DNA of 22,757 bases from Commensalibacter sp963921845. Lineage in GTDB: Bacteria; Pseudomonadota; Alphaproteobacteria; Acetobacterales; Acetobacteraceae. Position numbers and translations under genes: made by a program. Below the pieces are notes generated by a model. It made no database searches. It was not told the DNA's origin and saw only the letters and a list, made by a program, of their open reading frames with translations. The stretch is from contig NZ_CAWUGZ010000069.1 of the NCBI RefSeq assembly GCF_963921845.1, forward strand, positions 1 through 22,757, read 5' to 3'. Below, piece by piece: positions 6,432 to 14,483 of the stretch. Each line of letters opens with the position of its first letter. The first letter of the stretch is position 1.

Positions 6432-8078
6432 ATGGCAGCTAAGGACGTAAAGTTTGGAGCTGATGCTCGCCAACGTATGTTGCGAGGAGTAGACATTTTA
6501 GCAGACGCTGTTAGAATAACGTTAGGACCAAAAGGTCGAAACGTTGTTCTTGATAAAAGTTTTGGTGCGCCACGCATTACCAAAGACGGTGTATCCGTTG
6601 CTAAAGAAATCGAACTTGCAGATAAGTTTGAAAATATGGGCGCACAAATGCTTCGCGAAGTTGCATCTAAAACTAATGATGTTGCTGGTGATGGCACAAC
6701 CACAGCTACCGTGCTGGCACAAGCTATTGTTCGTGAAGGGTTAAAATCCGTTGCAGCTGGTATGAACCCAATGGATTTAAAACGTGGGATCGATAAAGCG
6801 GTAACCATTGTTGTTAATGAATTAAAAGCGAAAACAAAAAAAATATCGACCCAATCTGAAATTGCACAAGTAGGAACAATTTCTGCCAATGGTGAAACTG
6901 AAATCGGTGAGATGATCAGTGAAGCGATGGAGAAAGTGGGTAAAGAAGGCGTTATAACCGTAGAAGAAGCAAAAGGTCTACAAACCGAGCTTGCTGTAGT
7001 CGAAGGTATGCAGTTTGACCGTGGTTATATTTCACCGTATTTTGTAACGAATGCTGAAAAAATGACGGTTGAGCTAGACAATCCTTTTGTGCTTATACAT
7101 GAGAAGAAATTGTCCTCTTTACAGCCTATGTTACCTCTTTTAGAGAGCATTGTTCAAAGTGGGCGTCCGTTATTGGTTATTGCGGAAGATGTAGATGGAG
7201 AAGCATTAGCAACTTTAGTGGTTAATAAATTGCGTGGTGGACTTAAAATTGCAGCTGTTAAAGCTCCTGGATTTGGTGATCGCCGTAAAGCTATGTTAGA
7301 AGATATTGCCATTTTGACCGGTGGACAAGTGGTCAGTGAAGAGCTTGGAATTAAACTTGAGAGCGTTACCATAAATATGTTAGGGAATGCTAAAAAAGTT
7401 CGCATTGATAAAGAAAACACTACAATTGTTGAAGGTGCTGGCGAAGCCGAACAAATTAAAGCACGTTGCAATCAAATTCGCGCACAGGTTGAAGAAACTA
7501 CTTCTGACTATGATCGAGAAAAATTGCAAGAACGTTTGGCTAAATTGGCTGGCGGGGTTGCAGTTATACGTGTTGGTGGTTCTACAGAAGTTGAAGTTAA
7601 AGAACGTCGTGATCGTGTAGACGATGCGTTAAATGCGACTCGTGCCGCTGTTGAAGAAGGTATCGTTCCTGGTGGTGGTGGTGCATTAGCACGTGCATCT
7701 TTAAAGTTAGCGAACTTTACCCATGAAGTTGATGACCAGCGCGTAGGTGTAGAGATTGTTCGCCGAGCTTTACAAGCACCTTTACGTCAAATTGTTGAGA
7801 ATGCTGGCGAGGATGGTGCAGTTATAGCAGGTAAAATTCTTGAAAACGACGATTATAACTTTGGTTTCGATGCCCAGGTAGGTGAATTTAAAGACCTCGT
7901 TCAGGCAGGTATCATTGATCCAACCAAAGTAGTTCGTAGCGCACTGCAAGATGCGGCTTCAATTGCTGGATTGTTGGTTACCACTGAGGCTATGGTAGCA
8001 GAACGTCCTGAAAAAAAGACTCCTGATGCTCCTGCTGGAATGGGCGGAATGGGCGGAATGGGCGGAATGGATTTTTAG
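6432..8078 (+). CDS. groEL: GroEL chaperonin (Hsp60)
   Basis: The ATP-driven tetradecameric folding chamber of the cytosol. The 548 residues equal the length of the E. coli protein. The ATP-binding GDGTTTATVLAQAI has D87 at the expected position. The apical-domain GYISPYFVTN and the equatorial RVDDALNATRAAVEEGI-x-PGGG are intact. The protein ends in the GGM repeat tail GMGGMGGMGGMDF. The ribosome-binding site GGAG lies about 8 nt before the ATG. Codon choice looks more optimised than in the neighbours, with many GGT, CGT and GAA codons, as expected for a highly expressed gene. In symbionts GroEL is often among the most abundant proteins; that is background, not evidence here. Confidence 0.98.
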   Translation: MAAKDVKFGADARQRMLRGVDILADAVRITLGPKGRNVVLDKSFGAPRITKDGVSVAKEIELADKFENMGAQMLREVASKTNDVAGDGTTTATVLAQAIVREGLKSVAAGMNPMDLKRGIDKAVTIVVNELKAKTKKISTQSEIAQVGTISANGETEIGEMISEAMEKVGKEGVITVEEAKGLQTELAVVEGMQFDRGYISPYFVTNAEKMTVELDNPFVLIHEKKLSSLQPMLPLLESIVQSGRPLLVIAEDVDGEALATLVVNKLRGGLKIAAVKAPGFGDRRKAMLEDIAILTGGQVVSEELGIKLESVTINMLGNAKKVRIDKENTTIVEGAGEAEQIKARCNQIRAQVEETTSDYDREKLQERLAKLAGGVAVIRVGGSTEVEVKERRDRVDDALNATRAAVEEGIVPGGGGALARASLKLANFTHEVDDQRVGVEIVRRALQAPLRQIVENAGEDGAVIAGKILENDDYNFGFDAQVGEFKDLVQAGIIDPTKVVRSALQDAASIAGLLVTTEAMVAERPEKKTPDAPAGMGGMGGMGGMDF

Positions 8079-8122
8079 TTTTTATACTTTGTCTGTTCCC
8101 TTTTGCTAGCTTATAATACATT

Positions 8123-8148
8123 AGCCGCTACGTTAGTAGCGGCTTTTT
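8123..8148 (+). terminator. groESL intrinsic terminator
   Basis: A 9-bp perfect stem, AGCCGCTAC (8123-8131) with GTAGCGGCT (8136-8144), closes a GTTA tetraloop and runs straight into a TTTTT tract. It starts 45 nt after the groEL stop. Confidence 0.93.
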
Positions 8149-8498
8149 GATTAAAATTTTTAAAAATTGTTTGATAATTCTATTAAAATAAATGATAATT
8201 AAGGTTTAAGTTAATATTTTGAAGTAAATAATTTAAGTAGTAGTTGTGTGAAGTTTTAAAAATAACAAAAGTTTTATAAAAAGCTTGTAAATTTTGATAA
8301 TGGTTAGGTAATTGTTTGTTACCGTTAACGTACACAATTTTATTTGTTTGAAGCAGTGAAAATTAATTATAAGAGATTTAAAAATTTATTGGCAAACTAT
8401 GTTTTTGTCGAGAAGTAATGATATTTTTTTATTAGTTACAGTGTGTCGTACAACGAAAACCATTTTTATATCATTTTATTTTGATCGTATGGGTACAC

Positions 8499-8516
8499 TT
8501 TGATTTGCAAATCAAA
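8499..8516. promoter_or_regulatory. Perfect 18-bp palindrome
   Basis: TTTGATTTG is followed directly by its reverse complement CAAATCAAA, without a loop, which suits a dimeric DNA-binding protein better than an RNA hairpin. It lies about 380 nt from the cold-shock gene and about 420 nt from the groEL stop, so the target gene is unclear. Confidence 0.4.
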
Positions 8517-8638
8517 CGTCATCATGCATATGAGCTTAATTTAATTTTTCATTAAAAAAATTGTATGTCTCATTTTATTGAATGTGAGAAAACAAGAAAT
8601 TGTCACATCCAATCATAAAAAATTAAGTAAATCATTAT

Positions 8639-8653
8639 TAATATTAATAAATA
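8639..8653. repeat. 15-bp direct repeat, copy 1
   Basis: The 15-mer TAATATTAATAAATA recurs exactly at 8661-8675, a 22-nt period (two helical turns). It is purely A/T, so it could be chance or slippage-derived, or a bent or easily melted element. Confidence 0.4.
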
Positions 8654-8660
8654 TTTAATC

Positions 8661-8675
8661 TAATATTAATAAATA
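8661..8675. repeat. 15-bp direct repeat, copy 2
   Basis: Second exact copy of TAATATTAATAAATA, separated from the first by 7 nt. No third copy is seen nearby. Confidence 0.4.
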
Positions 8676-8749
8676 ATTAAAGATTTTTAATCTTTATTAT
8701 CTTTTTAGTCTAAAAAAAGTTTTTCTGTGAAAAAAAGTTAATATTTTAT

Positions 8750-8778
8750 TTGACAGTAAGACTTTTTTATGTGCAAAT
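8750..8778 (+). promoter_or_regulatory. Candidate promoter of the cold-shock gene
   Basis: A consensus TTGACA at 8750-8755 is followed at 17 nt by the poor match GCAAAT (8773-8778); AAATAA at 8775-8780 is the alternative with a 19-nt spacer. This would give a leader of over 100 nt, in keeping with the long 5' leaders of cspA-type genes. Inside the leader, ATCA and AACG (about 8807-8818) can pair with CGTTTGAT near 8830 around a bulge. Confidence 0.35.
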
Positions 8779-8899
8779 AATAATTGAAAAGCTCAACGAG
8801 TTTTTTATCAAGCTAACGGAAATGCTTTCGTTTGATATTTTAACTTACTATTAGGTTCAATCTCGGGCTTAATAATTTTATGATAAGGATACGCGGTTA

Positions 8900-9103
8900 A
8901 TGCAAACTGGAACCGTGAAATGGTTTAATCCTACTAAAGGATTTGGTTTTATTGTACCTGAAGAGGGCGGCAAAGATGTGTTTGTTCACATTACAGCTGT
9001 TCAAGCTGCTGGTCTTAGAGACCTCAAAGAAAATCAACGGGTCGGTTACGAAATCGTTACCGAAAGAGGAAAGGCTGCTGCAGCTAATTTAAAACCTCTT
9101 TAA
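8900..9103 (+). CDS. Cold-shock domain protein (CspA family)
   Basis: A single cold-shock domain of 67 residues, the usual size of CspA-type RNA chaperones, which bind single-stranded RNA and prevent secondary structure. The order is GTVKWFNPTKGFGFI (RNP1 inside, about 4-18) and DVFVHI (RNP2, about 26-31), with ALKP-type C-terminus NLKPL. An AAGGA ribosome-binding site lies about 11 nt before the ATG. The gene stands alone between two long spacers, with its own terminator 37 nt after the stop. A long leader suggests post-transcriptional control, but that is only inferred from the family. Confidence 0.95.
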   Translation: MQTGTVKWFNPTKGFGFIVPEEGGKDVFVHITAVQAAGLRDLKENQRVGYEIVTERGKAAAANLKPL

Positions 9104-9140
9104 AATATTATTACTGTATAACTTATAAACAGTAAGCAAG

Positions 9141-9170
9141 CCGGTTCTATACGAACCGGTTTTTGTTTTT
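9141..9170 (+). terminator. Terminator of the cold-shock gene
   Basis: CCGGTTC (9141-9147) pairs with GAACCGG (9153-9159) around TATAC and is followed by TTTTTGTTTTT. The stem can be extended by a G-T and an A-T pair. Confidence 0.92.
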
Positions 9171-10340
9171 TAAATGATTGTAACACTAGCAAAGTGTTAG
9201 ACGCTCGGACGATATGACATGCTTATTCTAAGGTGTGATGTTTTGTATCAACAGAGTAGAAAAAGCGATCAGCAATTTTTTGATAGTCTGATGCATTAAT
9301 GTTTTAAAAATTGTATAATTGATTTTGGAGCAAACTAAGCAGTTTCAACGTTAGACTTAAGTTTGATGTTAATTATATATTTTTTATACATTTGGGTTTT
9401 GTTTTGAAACAGAAACATAGTAAAGTATAATTACAAGTATGATATCTTAAATTTTTTATAAATGACACGTAGTTTTTTGATTGTTAATAGATCAAAGGAA
9501 GTAAAGTTTAGATTTCAGTGTAGACAGTCATATATGTTTAAAGTTTTTTAGTTTTTGAGTATGCATTAATAAATTTATTTAAATGTCGTTTTGATATTTA
9601 AATATACGGTTTTTTGCTGAATGTTTTATTTTCTTATAATTATTAAAATAACGGTAGATAGATAAACTATTATATCTCGAATTGCAGTTAAATTTTTTTC
9701 ATTAACAATTAGAGCAGTTTTTACAGTATCTGGAATATAAGGGATATGGGCCAGTCCATTTTTTGTTTAATAATTTACAAATAGCTCGAGCTTGTTAATA
9801 AATCCTTTTTTCGAGTGTGTTTTTATTTGGCTAGGGTTGTTTAGCTTTATAACTTAAATTTAATAGTTTTTTGACATCAAATCATTCAATAATAGCGTCA
9901 AATAATATGTAAAACAGATTTATTAGAATGAAATTGAAATACTGAAGCCTTTTAATTTCATTTGTAATTGCGTAATAACAAAATTTGCGTATCTTAAGTT
10001 GAACTATGGGTGTTACGGTTGCAATCAACAAAATGTTGAATATGGCATTAAATAATTGTAAGTAAGAAATCCTTTAAACAAGATTACAATATAGCGAAGT
10101 TGAATGGATAGCAAAGGTTTGAGCGGTAAAGCTCAAATTATGTGGTAAAATAGGTAAAACTGGATCGTTTAAGAATATTAAGTTAAGCATTAAGTAGTCA
10201 GTTGGGACCTTGGATTGTACTAAAGGATTGATTGTGAGTGCTAATGGTGTTTGGAGTAGTTTATCATTTTTTCAATCTTTGTAAGTCAAAAATTGGGAAA
10301 TGTGCTTGCTATTGTTAACGTAGAGTCATGATGTATAGTG
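9171..10340. other. Long gene-free region
   Basis: About 1.2 kb without a supported gene. A 7-bp hairpin with arms TAACACT/AGTGTTA sits at 9181-9199, just after the cold-shock terminator, and has no T-run. Two coding-like but interrupted or start-less frames occur (minus 9626-9769 with PYIPDTVKTALIVNEKN, plus 10078-10284 with two stops). Neither is recognisable. No tRNA cloverleaf, T-arm or conserved RNA core was found on either strand. Confidence 0.5.
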
Positions 10341-10368
10341 TTGAGACTATGTATTGTTTAAGTAATAT
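10341..10368 (+). promoter_or_regulatory. Candidate lysK-mprF promoter
   Basis: TTGAGA (10341-10346, five of six consensus bases) and TAATAT (10363-10368, four of six) are separated by 16 nt, about 100 nt before lysK. The prediction is weak. Confidence 0.3.
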
Positions 10369-10476
10369 TTTTTGCAGTTGAAATGGCATCTCTAAAAATA
10401 ATCTCGATCATACTGATTTGAGCATAGATTTTAATTCCATAACAGAGGGCAGGCAAAAAATATTGTCTGTAATATA

Positions 10477-12111
10477 ATGAACAAATTTGATTTTTCTTCT
10501 TTATCTTCACATTTGAAGGCATGGCCATTCGAAGAGGCATCTAAACTTGCTAACCATATGAAGTTAAAAAAGAATAAATCTGATAAACCTGCCCTGCTCG
10601 AAACAGGCTACGGGCCTTCTGGCTTGCCTCATATCGGTACATTTGGTGAAGTTGCTCGAACTTCTTGGGTGCGGCAAGCCTATCAAGCTTTAACAGGAAT
10701 GCCAACAAAGATGTTGGCTTTTTCTGATGATATGGATGGATTGCGGAAAATTCCTGAAAATGTACCGAATCAAAAAATGTTGGCCGAGCATCTTGGTAAG
10801 CCTTTATCAAAAATACCAGATCCTTTTGAAACCCATGAATCATTCGGTGCGCATAATAATGCTAGGTTGTGTGCTTTTTTAGATCGCTTCGGCTTTGATT
10901 ATGAGTTTGCTTCTTCAACTCAATATTATTTAGAAGGGCGTTTTGATGAGACCCTGATAAAAATTTTATATTTTCATGAAGAAATTGTTTCTGTTATTGC
11001 ACCGACACTCAGAGATGAAAGAAAAAAAACATATTCTCCAATATTACCTATTCATCCATTAACAGGTGTTGTTATGCAAGTTCCCATGGAAAAAATAGAT
11101 GTAACAGCGGGTACGGTTGTTTGGCGCGACGATGAGGGTAAAAGCTTTGAAACTCCAGTAACGGGTGGTCATGCTAAATTGCAGTGGAAAGCTGACTGGG
11201 CTATGCGTTGGGTCGCATTAGGGGTAGATTATGAAATGTCTGGTAAAGATTTAATCGATAGTGTGCGACTTTCAAATAAAATTTGTAAGATCTTAGGGGG
11301 TACTCCCCCCACAAATTTGACATATGAGCTTTTTTTAGACGAGCAGGGTCAAAAAATCTCCAAGTCAAAAGGGAACGGTTTGTCTGTAGATGAATGGTTA
11401 AGTTACGCTCCTCCCGAAAGTTTATCTCAATTTATGTTCAATACCCCTAAAAGAGCAAAAAAACTATATTTTGATATTATACCAAAGGCAACGGATGAAT
11501 ATCTAAAACATATTTCAGATTGGCAAGAAATTGCTAACAGCACCCAAAATCACTCAGAAATAAATAGTCAAATAGAAATTCTAAATAATCCAGCGTGGTT
11601 TATTCATAAAGGGGAATTGCCCAAATTGGCAGGAAGTCCTGTTTCTTTTACAATGCTACTCAATTTAGCCAGTGTTGCCAATGCAGAACGTTCTGAAGTA
11701 TTATGGGGGTTTTTAAAAAAATACGACACTGACGGATCTTTTGAAAAGAAACCTTTGTTAGCAAACCTCGTCAATTTTGCATTTCATTATTATAAGAATT
11801 TTGTCAAACCAAATAAATCATTTCGTCATGCTAATGAAAAAGAAAAGTCGGCTCTAATGGATTTGGTTTCTCAATTAGAAATCGTGAAAAATAAAACTTT
11901 GTCTGGAGATGACTTGCAAAACCTAGTTTTTTCGATTGGGAAAAAACACGAATTTGAGCCTCTGAGAAGTTGGTTTGGTTGCTTGTACGAAGTCTTGCTG
12001 GGTCAGAAAGACGGTCCTCGTTTTGGCATATTTATTAGTTTATATGGCATAAAAGAAACTATTCAACTCATTCAAGATAAACTTAAAAGTGATAATAATT
12101 TTGCACTATAA
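10477..12111 (+). CDS. lysK: Lysine--tRNA ligase, class I
   Basis: Charges tRNA(Lys) with lysine in the cytosol. This is the archaeal-type class I enzyme that replaces the common class II LysS in alphaproteobacteria. The family N-terminus is present (AWPFEEASKLA, then ETGYGPSGLPHIGTFGE). The HIGH-equivalent HIGT is at 52-55 and the KMSKS-equivalent KISKS at 293-297. The length of 544 residues is close to family size, with the alpha-helical C-terminal anticodon-binding part retained. The ATG has no evident ribosome-binding site; the upstream purine runs (AGAGG near 10444) are too far away. mprF follows after 20 nt. That pairing makes sense because lysyl-tRNA is the substrate of MprF, as in the fused LysX of mycobacteria. 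Confidence 0.95.
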   Translation: MNKFDFSSLSSHLKAWPFEEASKLANHMKLKKNKSDKPALLETGYGPSGLPHIGTFGEVARTSWVRQAYQALTGMPTKMLAFSDDMDGLRKIPENVPNQKMLAEHLGKPLSKIPDPFETHESFGAHNNARLCAFLDRFGFDYEFASSTQYYLEGRFDETLIKILYFHEEIVSVIAPTLRDERKKTYSPILPIHPLTGVVMQVPMEKIDVTAGTVVWRDDEGKSFETPVTGGHAKLQWKADWAMRWVALGVDYEMSGKDLIDSVRLSNKICKILGGTPPTNLTYELFLDEQGQKISKSKGNGLSVDEWLSYAPPESLSQFMFNTPKRAKKLYFDIIPKATDEYLKHISDWQEIANSTQNHSEINSQIEILNNPAWFIHKGELPKLAGSPVSFTMLLNLASVANAERSEVLWGFLKKYDTDGSFEKKPLLANLVNFAFHYYKNFVKPNKSFRHANEKEKSALMDLVSQLEIVKNKTLSGDDLQNLVFSIGKKHEFEPLRSWFGCLYEVLLGQKDGPRFGIFISLYGIKETIQLIQDKLKSDNNFAL

Positions 12112-12131
12112 TTAAAAACATTCATAGGAAC

Positions 12132-14228
12132 ATGCACTCTTTGGATTATAATGATAAACGTAAAAAATCTTTTTATAAAAAAAATAGTTTAAAAAAAACT
12201 AAGAAGAGTTTTTTATTTAAAATAGTTCCCCGTATTGTGGGGATTATCTTATTTTCTATAGCTATTTATGTGCTGTATAATGAATTTACACATCTTAGTC
12301 TTAAAGAAATTCAGATTTCTTTAAAAAACATACCTACTTATTCTTTAATTTACGCTGGATTGTGTACATTATTATCTTTTTTTGTTTTGTCTTTTTACGA
12401 CAAATTGGCTGTGAAACAAGTAGGCTATCCTCTATCTTTTTGGAAGTCTACGTTTGCCTCTTTTTGTTCTTATGTTTTATCCCATAATATTGGTTTTTCA
12501 GCATTATCTGGTGCTGTTGTAAGGTTTCGTCTTTATGGCAGCTGGGGTTTGCAACCACTGGCTATCATGCAAATTATCGCTTTTTGTTCTGTTACTTATA
12601 TGTTGGGTGCAGCAGTCCTAGTTGGTGGATTATTTATATTTGAATCCAATCATTTACCTGTTATTGGGCAGCAATTTCCAGCAATTATTTTTATTATTTT
12701 AGGTAGTTTGGCTTGGATTGCAGTCATTTTTTACGTATTTATTTCTTTTTACTGTAGTGAATTAAAATTATGGAAATACCGCTTCTCGTTTCCTAGTCCA
12801 ACTATGGCTTTGGCTCAGATTGGTATCGCCACAGCAGAAGTGATCGCTACTGCAGCTATTCCGTATTGCATCATACCTGATCACGCGGTGATATCTTCTT
12901 ATCAAAGTATTGATTTTGCTTCTTTTCTCAGTATTTATATTGCATCATACACTGCAGGGTTGATCGCAAGCGTTCCTGGTGGAGCAGGGGTATTTGAAGG
13001 GAGTATGCTTTTAGGGCTCAAACCCTATTTGCCGGTTTCGGATATTGTCTGTGTTATATTTATATTTAGGCTATTTTATTATTTAGTCCCTTTATTTTTT
13101 GCCGGCATATTGTTTGCAAGTTATGAAGTATTTCTTAAAGGAGAAGTTGCGCTTCATAATAATGCAAAAAAAATACAGGTTTTTGACTTAAGACCTATTC
13201 CCACGATAAATCAAAACATCCGTGAAAGTGACGCAGCGTTTTCGGTTTTAGTTGGAGCTGCGGCTGTTGGTATTTGTGGGTTGATTGTTTTGGCTTTGCC
13301 AGTAGTAGATCCTACTATATGGCAATCGCAGGGAACTGTTTTTTCTTTTATTGAAGTGATAGGAGATTATGCGCTCTCTTTTTTTGGACTATTATTACTT
13401 ATTATGACTATAGCTCTTATCAGACGAATTACAGTAGCTTGGCGATTAAGTTTATTTACACTTATTATGTTAGTAGCCATAACCCTAATACGCGGAGCGC
13501 CTTTATATATTCCCGCTATGCTAGCTTTAGTGGCTTTTTTTATTGCACCTTTTAGATCTTGTTATTACCGTACTGCCAGTTTTCTAGCAACACCACTCTC
13601 CTTTAAAGTAGCTGTGGAAGTTATTATTTTGTTAGTAACCGTCTACGTTATAATTTGTATTAACCCGCCAAATTTGAATGGTCAAAGCGTTACTGAAATT
13701 ATTCTTTCTCATCATGTATCCTTACATACAAAGTGGATTGTTGGGTTAATGGTTGCTGTAGGGTCATTAATTTTGTTTCAAATGACTTTACCTGCTAAAA
13801 TAAAATATGAAAAATGGTCAGATGAGCATAGAAAACTTTACGAGTTACTGTCTAATTCAAAACAATCTCCTTTTGATATATTAAAACCGACGCATATTCT
13901 GATTTGCTCCACTGAAGGTACTCTTATTCCTTTTATAAAAAGGAATAATGTCATTATAGGACTTGGCGATCCAGTGGGAAACGAACCCGAAATTATTAAT
14001 ACAATTTGGCGTTTAAGGGATTTAAGTGTACAAGAAAATTGCTCTATCGCTTTTTGGGAAGTTAAAAAACGATATTTATCAGTGTACAGAGATTTAGGGC
14101 TTGTAGATATTTCCATACCCAAACGACAAGATTTTTACGTATGCTGTGAGCCAAGTTATACAAATACACTAATGCGTTTTATTCAGCGGATTGGACAAAA
14201 AATTACATCAACTTCTTTTGATTTTTAA
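12132..14228 (+). CDS. mprF: MprF-like lysylphosphatidylglycerol protein, truncated C-terminus
   Basis: MprF moves lysine from Lys-tRNA to phosphatidylglycerol with its cytosolic C-terminal domain and flips the product with its N-terminal membrane domain, lowering surface negative charge and raising resistance to cationic peptides. Here 698 residues start with a lysine-rich stretch (1-30). About 12-14 membrane segments follow (31-560), with the family motifs SGAVVRFRLYG and PGGAGVFEG. The DUF2156-type transferase part starts near 575 and keeps IIGLGDPVG (about 607-615) and IWRLRDL. It stops about 85 residues later, without the GEEA-x-V segment and the second GNAT-like lobe. Family members usually have about 840-880 residues. 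No continuation is found in the other frames downstream. AGGAA lies only 1 nt before the ATG, so TTG at 12141 is a possible real start. Probably flippase-only or decaying. Confidence 0.85.
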   Translation: MHSLDYNDKRKKSFYKKNSLKKTKKSFLFKIVPRIVGIILFSIAIYVLYNEFTHLSLKEIQISLKNIPTYSLIYAGLCTLLSFFVLSFYDKLAVKQVGYPLSFWKSTFASFCSYVLSHNIGFSALSGAVVRFRLYGSWGLQPLAIMQIIAFCSVTYMLGAAVLVGGLFIFESNHLPVIGQQFPAIIFIILGSLAWIAVIFYVFISFYCSELKLWKYRFSFPSPTMALAQIGIATAEVIATAAIPYCIIPDHAVISSYQSIDFASFLSIYIASYTAGLIASVPGGAGVFEGSMLLGLKPYLPVSDIVCVIFIFRLFYYLVPLFFAGILFASYEVFLKGEVALHNNAKKIQVFDLRPIPTINQNIRESDAAFSVLVGAAAVGICGLIVLALPVVDPTIWQSQGTVFSFIEVIGDYALSFFGLLLLIMTIALIRRITVAWRLSLFTLIMLVAITLIRGAPLYIPAMLALVAFFIAPFRSCYYRTASFLATPLSFKVAVEVIILLVTVYVIICINPPNLNGQSVTEIILSHHVSLHTKWIVGLMVAVGSLILFQMTLPAKIKYEKWSDEHRKLYELLSNSKQSPFDILKPTHILICSTEGTLIPFIKRNNVIIGLGDPVGNEPEIINTIWRLRDLSVQENCSIAFWEVKKRYLSVYRDLGLVDISIPKRQDFYVCCEPSYTNTLMRFIQRIGQKITSTSFDF

Positions 14229-14244
14229 ATTAGATATAGATATA

Positions 14245-14275
14245 AATAGGGTAATAGAAGAATTAGATACCTATT
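14245..14275 (+). terminator. Weak hairpin after mprF
   Basis: AATAGGGTA and TACCTATT pair over 8 bp with one bulged G, 17 nt after the mprF stop. No T-run follows, so termination here is doubtful. Confidence 0.25.
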
Positions 14276-14376
14276 GAACTGATGTGTTTTTAACTAACAA
14301 AGGTATTTCTTTCTAAATATAGTTTGGATAACGCATTAAGATGCTTAATTTTATCTTGATAAAGTAATAATTAACA

Positions 14377-14404
14377 TTGATTTAAAACGTATTATGTGTA
14401 AAAT
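14377..14404 (+). promoter_or_regulatory. Candidate promoter of the Bax-inhibitor-1 gene
   Basis: TTGATT (14377-14382) and TAAAAT (14399-14404) are 16 nt apart, 80 nt before the ATG. Both boxes are moderate matches. Confidence 0.35.
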
Positions 14405-14483
14405 GAAATGGGATTAACCTTGCTATTTGTCGAATAGTTACAATATATTAGACAAATGTTAATTTTATACGGAAATGAGCTAA

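Larger units (their letters stand above)
8149..8749. other. AT-rich spacer with palindrome and direct repeat
   Basis: No coding frame, RNA gene or mobile element is supported here. The stretch holds a perfect 18-bp palindrome (8499-8516) and a repeated 15-mer (8639-8653 and 8661-8675), listed separately. The rest is very AT-rich with long A and T tracts. Confidence 0.6.

Noticed and set aside
6380..7620. Several open frames on both strands inside groEL
   Set aside because: Shadows produced by the codon bias of groEL.
8850..8870. T-loop-like GGTTCAATC suggesting a tRNA
   Set aside because: No complementary T-stem, acceptor stem or anticodon arm can be formed around it.
9626..9769. Minus-strand open stretch of about 47 codons containing PYIPDTVKTALIVNEKN
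   Set aside because: No start codon, no ribosome-binding site and no recognised family; this length is within chance in AT-rich DNA.
10078..10284. Plus-strand frame with KIGKTGSFKN and VSANGVWSS separated by stops
   Set aside because: Two internal stops and no recognised family; evidence is too thin for a pseudogene call.
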